Shown: in pieces, positions 28,111-35,400 of the stretch | Numbering within the stretch: position 1 is the stretch's first letter | Layout: each line of letters begins with the position of its first letter | NCBI RefSeq assembly: GCF_001046895.1 | Contig: NZ_CAQI01000044.1 | Location: forward strand, 425,690 to 489,689 | DNA length: 64,000 bases | Direction of reading: 5' to 3' | Origin: Pseudarthrobacter siccitolerans | Lineage (GTDB): Bacteria; Actinomycetota; Actinomycetes; Actinomycetales; Micrococcaceae | Position numbers and translations under genes: made by a program | Notes under the pieces: model-generated | What the model was told of the DNA's origin: nothing | The model's database searches: none | What the model saw: only the letters and a program-made list of their open reading frames with translations

Positions 28111-28929
28111 GTGCAAGTAGTCAGCATCAGCAGCCTCAAGGGTGGAGTCGGCAAGACTTCGGTCACCACAGGATTGGCATCTGCCGCGCTTGCCGCAGGT
28201 GTCCGCACGCTGGTGGTGGACCTTGATCCCCACGCAGACGCCACCACCGCCCTGGGCGTCCAGCCCGGCGACCAGCTGGACATCGGCAGGATGCTCAAGA
28301 GTCCCCGCCGCGCCAAGCTGGCGGAGAACGTGGCGGGCAGCAGCTGGACGGCGCTGGCCCACCCCAACGGCTCCGGCGCCGCTGTCCTGGATGTCGCCGT
28401 CGGCTCTGCCTACACCGGAATCTACGACCGCCCGGATCTTAGCCGCCGCGACCTTCGCCGGCTTTCTTCGGTCCTGGCCGGCGCAAATGATTACGAGCTG
28501 GTCCTGGTTGACTGCCCGCCGTCCCTCAACGGCCTGACCCGCATGGCGTGGTCGGCCAGCGACAAGGTGGCCCTTGTTGCCGAGCCGGGGCTGTTCTCCG
28601 TGGCCGGTACCGAGCGGACCATGCGGGCCATCCAGCTGTTCCGGCAGGAATTCGCACCCAACCTGTCACCGGCCGGGATCATCGCCAACCGCGTCCGGTC
28701 CGGCTCCTCGGAGCACAGCTACCGGCTCGCCGAAATGGAATCCATGTTTGGTGAACTCCTGTTGAGCCCGAGGATTCCGGAGCAGGCTAACTGGCAGCAG
28801 ATCCAGGGCGCCGCCCACCCCGTGCACCACTGGCCCGGAGATTCCGCCAAGTCAGCCGCCTCCCTGTTCGATGACCTGCTGGCGAACCTCATGGCAGTGG
28901 GCAGCGGGCTGCGCAGCCGCGTCCGGTAA
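28111..28929 (+). CDS. Orphan ParA/MinD-like ATPase
   Basis: Deviant Walker-A ATPase of the ParA family: SLKGGVGKTSVTTG at the N-terminus, VVDLDPHADATTALG (switch I/A') and VLVDCPPSLNGLTRMAW (Walker B region). 272 residues from GTG 28111 (VQVVSISSLKGG); a TTG four codons earlier is possible. There is no ParB, no parS-like site seen and no plasmid-type gene nearby, so it is not a standard partition pair. It is convergent with the Rv1830-like regulator gene, whose M. tuberculosis relative affects cell division. A positioning or cargo role is inferred only. The C-terminus is basic (GLRSRVR). Confidence 0.85.
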   Translation: MQVVSISSLKGGVGKTSVTTGLASAALAAGVRTLVVDLDPHADATTALGVQPGDQLDIGRMLKSPRRAKLAENVAGSSWTALAHPNGSGAAVLDVAVGSAYTGIYDRPDLSRRDLRRLSSVLAGANDYELVLVDCPPSLNGLTRMAWSASDKVALVAEPGLFSVAGTERTMRAIQLFRQEFAPNLSPAGIIANRVRSGSSEHSYRLAEMESMFGELLLSPRIPEQANWQQIQGAAHPVHHWPGDSAKSAASLFDDLLANLMAVGSGLRSRVR

Positions 28930-28939
28930 AAGATTGGCT

Positions 28940-28988
28940 TTTAACGGCAGAAGCCGCCCTCCAGGGGAGAGCGGCTTCTGCGGTTAAA
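28940..28988. terminator. Bidirectional terminator between ParA and MerR genes
   Basis: TTTAACGGCAGAAGCCGC pairs with GCGGCTTCTGCGGTTAAA (17 of 18 positions). The A and T flanks give a U run in both directions. It lies between convergent genes. Confidence 0.85.
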
Positions 28989-28992
28989 GCTG

Positions 28993-29586
28993 TCAGCTGA
29001 TCTTGCGGGCGGCCCGTCGCTTGCCCAGTTCGTCGTCGGGAAAGGACTGCTCGGCAGCGTGCTCACTCGGCAGCGATGCCAGGCTGCCTTCCACCTCGCG
29101 CCAGACCCGGCCCACCGCGATGCCGAACACGCCCTGGCCGCCCTGCACGAGATCAATCACCTCGTCCGCCGAGGTGCACTCGTAGACGCTGGCGCCGTCG
29201 CTCATCAGCGTGATCTGGGCGAGGTCTTCCACGCCGCGTTCGCGCAGGTGCTCCACAGCGGTGCGGATCTGCTGCAGTGAAACGCCCGTGTCCAGGAGGC
29301 GCTTGACCACCTTCAGGACCAGGATGTCGCGGAAACCGTAAAGGCGCTGGGACCCCGAGCCGGCGGCCCCGCGGACGGCCGGCTCAACCAGCCCGGTGCG
29401 TGCCCAGTAGTCCAACTGGCGGTAGGTGATGCCTGCAGCCTTGCAGGCGGTGGGACCCCGGTAGCCGGCGTCCTCGTCCAGGACGGGAAGGTCTTCAGTG
29501 AACAGGAGGCCCTGGGCACCGCTCGCGGGCATCGCAATACCAGCCGTGGGCTGTTTCAGCCCGCCTGCTTCGCCTTTGGGCCTCAC
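28993..29586 (-). CDS. MerR-family regulator, Rv1830/McdR type
   Basis: Transcription factor whose mycobacterial relative affects cell division. The MerR helix-turn-helix reads YRGPTACKAAGITYRQLDYW and continues RLYGFRDILVLKVVKRLLDTG; a short effector-like part follows. I place the start at GTG 29586 (VRPKGEAGG) because AAGGAGG lies six bases upstream. An ATG 18 bases further out would translate that ribosome site itself. This gives 197 residues. It belongs to the conserved string Rv1830-Rv1829-Rv1828-GarA-GcvH, all on this strand. The 237 bases to the next gene upstream hold no ORF I would call. Confidence 0.87.
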   Translation of the reverse strand: MRPKGEAGGLKQPTAGIAMPASGAQGLLFTEDLPVLDEDAGYRGPTACKAAGITYRQLDYWARTGLVEPAVRGAAGSGSQRLYGFRDILVLKVVKRLLDTGVSLQQIRTAVEHLRERGVEDLAQITLMSDGASVYECTSADEVIDLVQGGQGVFGIAVGRVWREVEGSLASLPSEHAAEQSFPDDELGKRRAARKIS

Positions 29587-29823
29587 CTGGATCCTCCTTG
29601 TCATAAGCCCCCCCGTGAACAACTGCAACGGCAGGAACAGGTACGAAGACCATTCCTGTAATTTCCGCGGGGCGCACCTTCCAGTGTGACTTGCGCGGCT
29701 GCCGTAAGCAATGGGAACTTGATACTTCGACGTTAGGCCTGCCGGGACCCAAGGTCAAAGACGTTGGCCGGTTCGAGCAGGCGTGTCGAGACTTTCGACC
29801 TCAACTTTAACCTTAACGTGACT

Positions 29824-30327
29824 TTAGCCGTCGAAGTCCTCGGGCTCCACGTCATCCAGGAACTCCCGAAAGCGGCGCAGTTCGCGCTCCTCGTCCACGC
29901 TGGGGCCGGGCTCGGCGTCCTCCCCCTCGTCGTGCTCGGTAATCCGGACCCCGGCTTCGTCCATCACCGAGTCCGCGCACCAGATGCGGCATTTGGCGCG
30001 CAGGGCGATGGCGAGTGCATCCGAGGCCCGGGAGCTTACGGTGGTGCCGTTCTCGAACTGGAGCTGGCCGTAGAAGATGTTGTCCTCCACCGCCACGATG
30101 TTAACGCTGACCACTGAATGGCCAAGCGACTCCACCACGTCCACGAGGAGGTCGTGCGTCATGGGCCGGGGCGGAACCACTCCCTGCTGGGCGAGGGCTA
30201 TGGCACTTGCTTCCGGGGTGCCGATCCAGATGGGCACATGGCGTTCGCCGTGCATCTCCCGGAGGAGGACCAGCGGCTGGTTGGAAGGCAATTCAATCCG
30301 AACGCCTACGATCTCAACTTCAATCAT
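29824..30327 (-). CDS. DUF151 bifunctional nuclease-family protein (Rv1829-like)
   Basis: Member of the BFN/DUF151 family, named for a plant bifunctional nuclease; bacterial function is uncertain. The start MIEVEIVGVRIELPSNQPLV and the core VLLREMHGERHVPIWIGTPEASAIALA, RPMTHDLLVDVVESLG and SRASDALAIALRA are typical. The C-terminal 25 residues are strongly acidic. Its ATG shares a base with the stop of the upstream MerR gene (TGATG), so translation is coupled. Confidence 0.9.
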   Translation of the reverse strand: MIEVEIVGVRIELPSNQPLVLLREMHGERHVPIWIGTPEASAIALAQQGVVPPRPMTHDLLVDVVESLGHSVVSVNIVAVEDNIFYGQLQFENGTTVSSRASDALAIALRAKCRIWCADSVMDEAGVRITEHDEGEDAEPGPSVDEERELRRFREFLDDVEPEDFDG

Positions 30328-31043
30328 CAGATGTCCATGCGTGAGATGTGGTCCTGCACCAGAGCCCGGTGCAGGGTAAGGCAGAGGTCGCTGATTTCGC
30401 GGGCCGCCTCCGCCGCGCGCGCCTGGGATGCGGCGTCCTTGCGTGAGGCAAGAGGCGCCACAGCGCGTTCCACCAGCCCGAACTCGCGTTCGGCAGCTGC
30501 CTGGAAGGGACGAAGGTGCCGCGGCTCGAGCCCGTGGCTTTCCAGCTGCACGCAGGCGCGCGCCACCTGGAGGGCGTGCTCGTCAAACTGTCCGTTGGTG
30601 TGGCTGATCAGGCCGAAGCTCAGCAGGGCCTGGAGCAACGGGACACTGGCGCCGGACTCCGTCCGCAACTGTTCCTCGGTGAGCTTGCGCCCCCTGCTCT
30701 GCAGCTCCGCGGCGAGTTCGTCGGAGACGATCCGCGGGGAAACCACGACGCCGGGCGGCAGGTTCTCGGGCCGCTCTCCCCTGTCGATGGCGTCAAGGTA
30801 GTCCTTGATGACTTTCAGGGGCAGGTACTGGTCCCGCTGCAAAGCCAGGACAAACCGCAGACGCTCCACGTCGCCGTCGGAATACTGCCGGTAGCCCGCA
30901 GGGGTACGGCGGGGATTAATCAGCCCCTTTTCCTCGAGGAACCGGATTTTTGACGCGGTCATTCCCGGGAAGTCGCCGCTGAGCTGGGCGAGGACTTCGC
31001 CGATGTTCAGGACCTGCGGTCCCCGGCGTTCCGGTTGTGCCAT
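30327..31043 (-). CDS. ftsR: FtsR, MerR-family regulator
   Basis: MerR transcription factor, Rv1828 type; the corynebacterial relative activates ftsZ. The helix-turn-helix reads LNIGEVLAQLSGDFPGMTAS, then IRFLEEKGLINPRRTPAGYR with QYSDGDVERLRFVLALQRDQ. A C-terminal effector-like domain follows. ATG at 31043 preferred over a GTG six bases earlier. It lies between garA and the DUF151 gene in a fixed actinobacterial order. Confidence 0.88.
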   Translation of the reverse strand: MAQPERRGPQVLNIGEVLAQLSGDFPGMTASKIRFLEEKGLINPRRTPAGYRQYSDGDVERLRFVLALQRDQYLPLKVIKDYLDAIDRGERPENLPPGVVVSPRIVSDELAAELQSRGRKLTEEQLRTESGASVPLLQALLSFGLISHTNGQFDEHALQVARACVQLESHGLEPRHLRPFQAAAEREFGLVERAVAPLASRKDAASQARAAEAAREISDLCLTLHRALVQDHISRMDI

Positions 31044-31066
31044 TGCCACAGGCAGCGGTCCCCGGT

Positions 31067-31543
31067 TCAGCCGCGGCCTGCAGCGCTGGCAGGGCTCAGG
31101 TAGAAGGTGAGGCGGAATTTGCCGATCTGGACTTCACTGCCGGACTTGAGCTCAACGCTGTCCACGCGGTCGTGGTTGACGTAGGTCCCGTTCAGGCTGT
31201 TCTTGTCCACCACTTCAAAGCTCCGGGCGGTGCGGCGGAATTCCACGTGGCGGCGCGAGACGGTGACATCATCGAGGAAGATGTCGGCATCCGGGTGGCG
31301 GCCGGCGGTAGTGACGTCCGAATCGAGCAGGAAGCGGGCTCCGGCGTTCGGGCCGCTGTGCGCTACGAGGAGGGCGGACCCGGCCGGCAGCGCCTCAACG
31401 GAACTGCGTTCGTCGGTTGAGAGTTTGGGGGCGATGGTGGGTTCATCGGTTACCGGGGTGAGGTGGATCGAGGTGGTCTCCGACGCCCTAGCCGCACCAT
31501 TGCCGTATTCCCCATCGGCAGGGTTGTTTGTGTGGCCAGCCAT
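31067..31543 (-). CDS. garA: GarA-type FHA-domain regulator
   Basis: Phosphothreonine-binding switch of central metabolism; in mycobacteria it inhibits 2-oxoglutarate dehydrogenase and glutamate dehydrogenase until phosphorylated by PknB or PknG. The 158-residue protein has the N-terminal phosphorylation motif SETTSIHL (ETTS core) and a C-terminal FHA domain with TAGRHPDADIFLDDVTVSRRH and NSLNGTYVN. I chose ATG 31543 (MAGHTNNPA), which has GAGGAGGAG upstream; a 42-residue basic extension of the frame lacks support. A PASTA kinase that could act on it is encoded at 14640-16721. Confidence 0.9.
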   Translation of the reverse strand: MAGHTNNPADGEYGNGAARASETTSIHLTPVTDEPTIAPKLSTDERSSVEALPAGSALLVAHSGPNAGARFLLDSDVTTAGRHPDADIFLDDVTVSRRHVEFRRTARSFEVVDKNSLNGTYVNHDRVDSVELKSGSEVQIGKFRLTFYLSPASAAGRG

Positions 31544-31700
31544 GGACTCCTCCTCTTCGACGATCCGGCGCTCGCGCCGGTATTCAACTTTTGCCCTCCG
31601 CACCTGCTCTGCAGGTCCGGTACCGGCTCCCGATCCGGCCGCTGACGTGCGGAGACGTTGCTCTTGCACGTCCGGCCGAACCGGATGTACCGGTTAGCTT

Positions 31701-32087
31701 TTAGCCTACCTGTTGTTCGTACTCGGATGCACTGAGCAATGACTCCACGGCATCCGGTTCGGCCAGTTTGACTTCGATGAGCCAGCCGTCGCCGTAAGGA
31801 TCGGTGTTGATCAGGGCCGAATCGGTGTCCAGGGAGTCGTTGCGGGCCACCACTTCGCCGCTGACCGGGGCGTAGATGTCGCTGACGCTCTTGGTGGACT
31901 CAACTTCGCCCACCACTTCGTTCGCCGTAATCTTTGTGCCAACTTCGGGCATCTGGGCATAAACAACATCCCCTAGCGCGTCCTGGGCGAAATCGGTGAT
32001 GCCAACCCGCACCACGCCGTCGGCATTCGGAGCAGTAACCCACTCGTGTTCGGCGGTGTAGGACAGTTCTTCGGGAATGTTGCTCAT
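31701..32087 (-). CDS. gcvH: GcvH, glycine cleavage H protein
   Basis: Lipoyl carrier of the glycine cleavage system. 128 residues from ATG 32087 (MSNIPEELSYTAEHEWV), with AAAGG upstream. The lipoylated lysine is in GEVESTKSVSDIYAPVSG. No gcvP or gcvT is in the window. It heads the GarA-FtsR-DUF151-MerR string, as Rv1826 does. Confidence 0.95.
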   Translation of the reverse strand: MSNIPEELSYTAEHEWVTAPNADGVVRVGITDFAQDALGDVVYAQMPEVGTKITANEVVGEVESTKSVSDIYAPVSGEVVARNDSLDTDSALINTDPYGDGWLIEVKLAEPDAVESLLSASEYEQQVG

Positions 32088-32248
32088 CAGGGGCCTTTCA
32101 TCGGGTCGAACACCAATGTCAACGGGGCCAACAGGCCGCCGCTGAAAGTATAGGCACAAGTGCCGGGGCGTTCGCGGGGGATTCTGACAAGATGGGACGC
32201 ATGACCGAACGCACCGTTCCGGGGCCCGGGGAAGCCGCAGGGTAAGCC

Positions 32249-33118
32249 ATGCCCGAACTTCCTGAGGTGGCCGGCCTGGCCGAATTTCTTGACGAGCATC
32301 TGCAGGGAACCTCGGTGACCAAGGTGCAGATTGTTTCCTTCGCTGTGCTCAAAACGGCAGATCCGCCGTTCAACGCCCTCGAGGGCAGAACGGTGACGGG
32401 TGTGCGGCGCTTCGGCAAGTTCGTCAGTATCGATACCGGCGGAATCTCGCTCGTCTTCCATCTGGCACGTGCGGGCTGGGTGCGCTTCACGGACTCCCCC
32501 ACGGATGCGCAGCTGAGGATGGGCAAGGGCCACATTGCGGCCCGTTTCACCTTCACAGGCCCTGATGGTCCGCGCGGCATCGACCTCACGGAGGCTGGAA
32601 CCAAGAAGAGCCTGGCAGTCCATGTGGTGCGGGACCCGCAGGACGTTCCCGGCATCGCCACGCTGGGGCCGGACCCGTTCACGGAAGCGTTCGACGCCGA
32701 CATGCTGGCTGAGATCCTCGCCGGCAGTTCACAGCAGATCAAGGGACTCCTCAGGAGCCAGAGCGCCATCGCCGGAATCGGCAACGCCTACAGCGACGAG
32801 ATCCTGCACGCTGCGCGGATCTCGCCCTTTGCCACCGCCAAGTCGCTGGACCGCCCAACGGTGCAGGTCCTTTATGACGCCATCCACAGCGTCCTGGGCA
32901 CAGCTTTGGCGGAAGCGCGGGGCAAGCCGCCCAAGGACCTGAAAGACGTCAAGCGGAGCCATATGCGGGTTCATGCCCGGACCGGCTTGCCATGCCCGGT
33001 ATGCGGGGACACTGTGCGGGAGGTTTCCTTCGCCGATACGGCGCTGCAGTACTGCCCCACCTGCCAGACGAAGGGCAAGATCCTGGCCGACCGCAGGACC
33101 TCAAAGTTCCTGAAATAG
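32249..33118 (+). CDS. Fpg/Nei-family DNA glycosylase
   Basis: Base-excision repair enzyme. The catalytic N-terminus MPELPEVAGL is present (proline nucleophile after Met removal), with the FGKF lysine loop, the helix-two-turn-helix GIGNAYSDEIL, and a C-terminal zinc finger with cysteine pairs CPVCGD and CPTCQT. 289 residues. Sequence details around the catalytic sites differ enough from classic MutM that I leave the symbol open; Fpg or Nei-like specificity cannot be read. Confidence 0.9.
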   Translation: MPELPEVAGLAEFLDEHLQGTSVTKVQIVSFAVLKTADPPFNALEGRTVTGVRRFGKFVSIDTGGISLVFHLARAGWVRFTDSPTDAQLRMGKGHIAARFTFTGPDGPRGIDLTEAGTKKSLAVHVVRDPQDVPGIATLGPDPFTEAFDADMLAEILAGSSQQIKGLLRSQSAIAGIGNAYSDEILHAARISPFATAKSLDRPTVQVLYDAIHSVLGTALAEARGKPPKDLKDVKRSHMRVHARTGLPCPVCGDTVREVSFADTALQYCPTCQTKGKILADRRTSKFLK

Positions 33119-33516
33119 GGTAAGGGCGGCCCTTCACAGCGCGGAAAAACGGCGTGTATCGTGAGTGGCACGTCCCCTCCCAATAACCATTCCGGGCGGA
33201 CGGAAGCTGATTACATGAGGGTCCAGAAACCGGCGCTCACTGCTCACAGACAGTGCCTCTCTGGGCCTTTCGCATGTGTTCAGGCAATCACCCACACCCT
33301 GCAGATGAAGTTCCCCGGGAATTGATCACGCTTCATATACAGGGCATTCGCACCCTCAAGTACGGCGCCTCCCCGCGCCCATCGGACTTGAGAGGCAAAC
33401 CGCAGACAGGCGAGTCGACGACGACGTTGACCGCGCCTCCAAACGGCCAGCGCCGCTCTGCCTGCTCTCCCGTTCCTGCGGCATCGAAAGTAATTGATGC
33501 ACGATAGGACAGTTCA
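33119..33516. other. Intergenic region without recognised gene
   Basis: About 400 bases. A short AAGGGCGGCCCTT dyad follows the glycosylase stop, too tight to be a sure terminator. Elsewhere I see no gene, RNA or clear promoter. The last 20 bases hold the ribosome site (ATAGGACAG) of the next gene. Confidence 0.5.
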
Positions 33517-33813
33517 ATGAACAAAGTAACCCGCCTCCTTGGCTCAGCAGCCCTTGCCACGGGCCTGATCTTCGGAGGATCAACCGGTGTGGCGTTTGCC
33601 AACGACAACAACTACAGGGATAGCCACAAGTCGTCGTATGACAACCGCGGTGACGACCGCCGCTATGACGGCCGTAACTCCTACCACAACGACTACAAGT
33701 ACCTCTACCGCTGCAGCAGCTGGCGGGGCCACCACCACTGGTACGAGTGGAGCGACCGGTACGAGCACAGGAGGAACTGCGATTTCATTCTCAAAGTAAG
33801 AGTGCGCTACTGA
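33517..33813 (+). CDS. Small secreted Tyr/His/Arg/Asp-rich protein
   Basis: 98 residues, function unknown. A clear signal peptide (MNKVTRLLGSAALATGLIFG, cleavage probably after AFA) precedes a mature part of about 70 residues very rich in Tyr, Asp, Arg, Asn and His (DDRRYDGRNSYHNDYKYLYR, HHHWYEW). It has two cysteines, in YRCSSW and RRNCDF, that could form a disulfide. AGGA lies upstream of the ATG. Its last codon and stop abut an insertion sequence: the stop TGA shares GA with the target duplication. Confidence 0.7.
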   Translation: MNKVTRLLGSAALATGLIFGGSTGVAFANDNNYRDSHKSSYDNRGDDRRYDGRNSYHNDYKYLYRCSSWRGHHHWYEWSDRYEHRRNCDFILKVRVRY

Positions 33814-33819
33814 TTTCCC

Positions 33820-33845
33820 GGGTTAGCGGCCAAAATGTGTGTACG
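33820..33845 (+). repeat. Left inverted repeat of the IS
   Basis: 26 bases beginning GGGTTAGCGGCCAAAA; exact reverse complement of 35079-35104. Confidence 0.93.
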
Positions 33846-33897
33846 CGATGGCCTTGGTTGTCATTGTTCACTTGGGTTGTAGGGGCTTGCACATGCT

Positions 33898-35067
33898 TTG
33901 AAAGCATGTGGAGTGACGGTTCCATCGAATCAACCCAGGTGTGGTGTATGTGCTCGGAAGCTTGTGAAGAACGGGACCACCAGTTCGGGCCGGACGAGAT
34001 GGCGGTGTAAATCGTGTGGTGCTTCGAGCACGCAGACCCGGGTTGATGTCACGAGGAAGGCTGAGTTCACGGCGTTCCTGTCCTGGCTCACTGGGAAGCA
34101 GCGCCAGGGCGGGTACGCGGGCTCCGAACGGACTTTCCGCCGCCGCAGTGCCTGGTGCTGGAATGTGGTCCCGCAAGCGCCTGTGACCGGGGAGATCCAT
34201 CCTGTGCTCATGCTCGACGGCACGTACTTCAACGGCTGGTGCGTGCTGGTGGCTTACACCGGTTCCCACGTCATCGCATGGCAGTGGTGCGACCGGGAAA
34301 AGCACGCTTCCTGGTCCGCGCTCCTGCAACAAATCCCCGCGCCGGACGTGGCAGTGGTGGACGGGCACAAAGGCCTCGAGAGCGCCCTGCGGGAACACTG
34401 GCCGGAAACGAAAGTCCAGCGGTGCCTGTTTCATATCCGCCAGAACATCCGCACGCATCTGACGCTGCGCCCGAAACTGGAAGCGGGCAAGGAACTGCTG
34501 GCCCTGGCCAAGGCCCTGACGCACGTGACAGACCTTGATGAGGCAGCATCGTGGATGGGCGAGTTCGCGTCCTGGGAAGCCCGCTGGGAGTCGTTTCTCA
34601 AGCACCGCACCTACGCGAAAAAGAACACCGTCAGACCCGCCCATATCGGGGCCGGCCAACTCTGGTGGTACACCCACCTGGGCTTACGCCGGGCACGGGG
34701 AACTCTGGCCGGGGCGATCAAAGCCGGGCACATGTTCACCTGGCTCACCAGCGCGACTGCAGGACAGAACATCGCGCGGACAACCAGCCCGCTGGAGGGC
34801 GGGATCAACGCCGGACTCAAAGACCTGCTCCGCACCCACCGCGGGCTCACCCCAGACCACGCCGCCCGTGCCGCCGACTGGTACCTCTACCTGCGCACAG
34901 AGCAACCTCAGGACCCCTGGCATCTCGTGCAACCCCGCCACTGGCAACCCCAAAGAAGGAACCACCCGCGGGCCGAAGACCCCATCGGCCCAGCCCTCTA
35001 CGACACAGCCTTCACCAGCGAGGACGGAAACGGAATCCAACAAGGATGGGGCGGACGACGCAGATGA
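33898..35067 (+). CDS. IS1249-type transposase
   Basis: DDE transposase of the IS256 family, 389 residues. The N-terminal zinc ribbon (CGVCARKLVKNGTT and RWRCKSCGASST) is typical of the IS1249 group. The acidic residues appear in VLMLDGTYFN, VAVVDGHKGLESAL and TSPLEGGINAGLKDL, with the CLFHIRQNI region between the second and third. The start is a TTG at 33898 or the GTG at 33913; neither has a strong ribosome site. The reading frame is intact, so the element may be active. Confidence 0.92.
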   Translation: MKACGVTVPSNQPRCGVCARKLVKNGTTSSGRTRWRCKSCGASSTQTRVDVTRKAEFTAFLSWLTGKQRQGGYAGSERTFRRRSAWCWNVVPQAPVTGEIHPVLMLDGTYFNGWCVLVAYTGSHVIAWQWCDREKHASWSALLQQIPAPDVAVVDGHKGLESALREHWPETKVQRCLFHIRQNIRTHLTLRPKLEAGKELLALAKALTHVTDLDEAASWMGEFASWEARWESFLKHRTYAKKNTVRPAHIGAGQLWWYTHLGLRRARGTLAGAIKAGHMFTWLTSATAGQNIARTTSPLEGGINAGLKDLLRTHRGLTPDHAARAADWYLYLRTEQPQDPWHLVQPRHWQPQRRNHPRAEDPIGPALYDTAFTSEDGNGIQQGWGGRRR

Positions 35068-35078
35068 CACGCCAAAGC

Positions 35079-35104
35079 CGTACACACATTTTGGCCGCTA
35101 ACCC
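35079..35104 (-). repeat. Right inverted repeat of the IS
   Basis: Exact reverse complement of 33820-33845. Confidence 0.93.
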
Positions 35105-35133
35105 GATTTCCCGGTGTCTGCGCCGGGAACAAG

Positions 35134-35171
35134 AAAAGGCCGGAGCTACGCGTTTCCGCGTGGCTCCGGCC
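35134..35171 (-). terminator. Terminator of tRNA-Pro
   Basis: On the minus strand GGCCGGAGCCACGCG pairs with CGCGTAGCTCCGGCC and is followed by TTTTCTTG, only eight bases past the tRNA 3' end. Confidence 0.88.
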
Positions 35172-35178
35172 TCATTGG

Positions 35179-35252
<74 letters not shown>

Positions 35253-35345
35253 TTAGTTCCGCCGTTCTCCGCTGCGCTTCATCCGCGGGCTAACCCGGGG
35301 AATTCCACCAGCAGTCCGGCCGAACCACCTAGAAGAGCTTACACG

Positions 35346-35378
35346 ATCCCGGAGGGTGCCAGTGACACTTTCCGGGAT
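35346..35378 (-). terminator. Candidate terminator after der
   Basis: ATCCCGGA pairs with TCCGGGAT around a 17-base loop that can itself pair partly (GTG...CAC). It lies 23 bases past the der stop, at the end of the long minus-strand run. T run absent. Confidence 0.45.
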
Positions 35379-35400
35379 TCGCTCGTGAGGTGTGTCGTAA

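Larger units (their letters stand above)
33820..35104 (+). mobile_element. IS256-family (IS1249-like) insertion sequence, complete
   Basis: 1285-bp element carrying one transposase gene. It ends in perfect 26-bp inverted repeats (33820-33845 and 35079-35104, beginning GGGTTAGCGGCC). The flanks are identical 8-bp direct repeats, GATTTCCC, at 33812-33819 and 35105-35112, the target duplication. The intact ends and duplication mean a single, probably recent insertion. It lies between the small secreted gene and the tRNA-Pro terminator. Confidence 0.93.
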
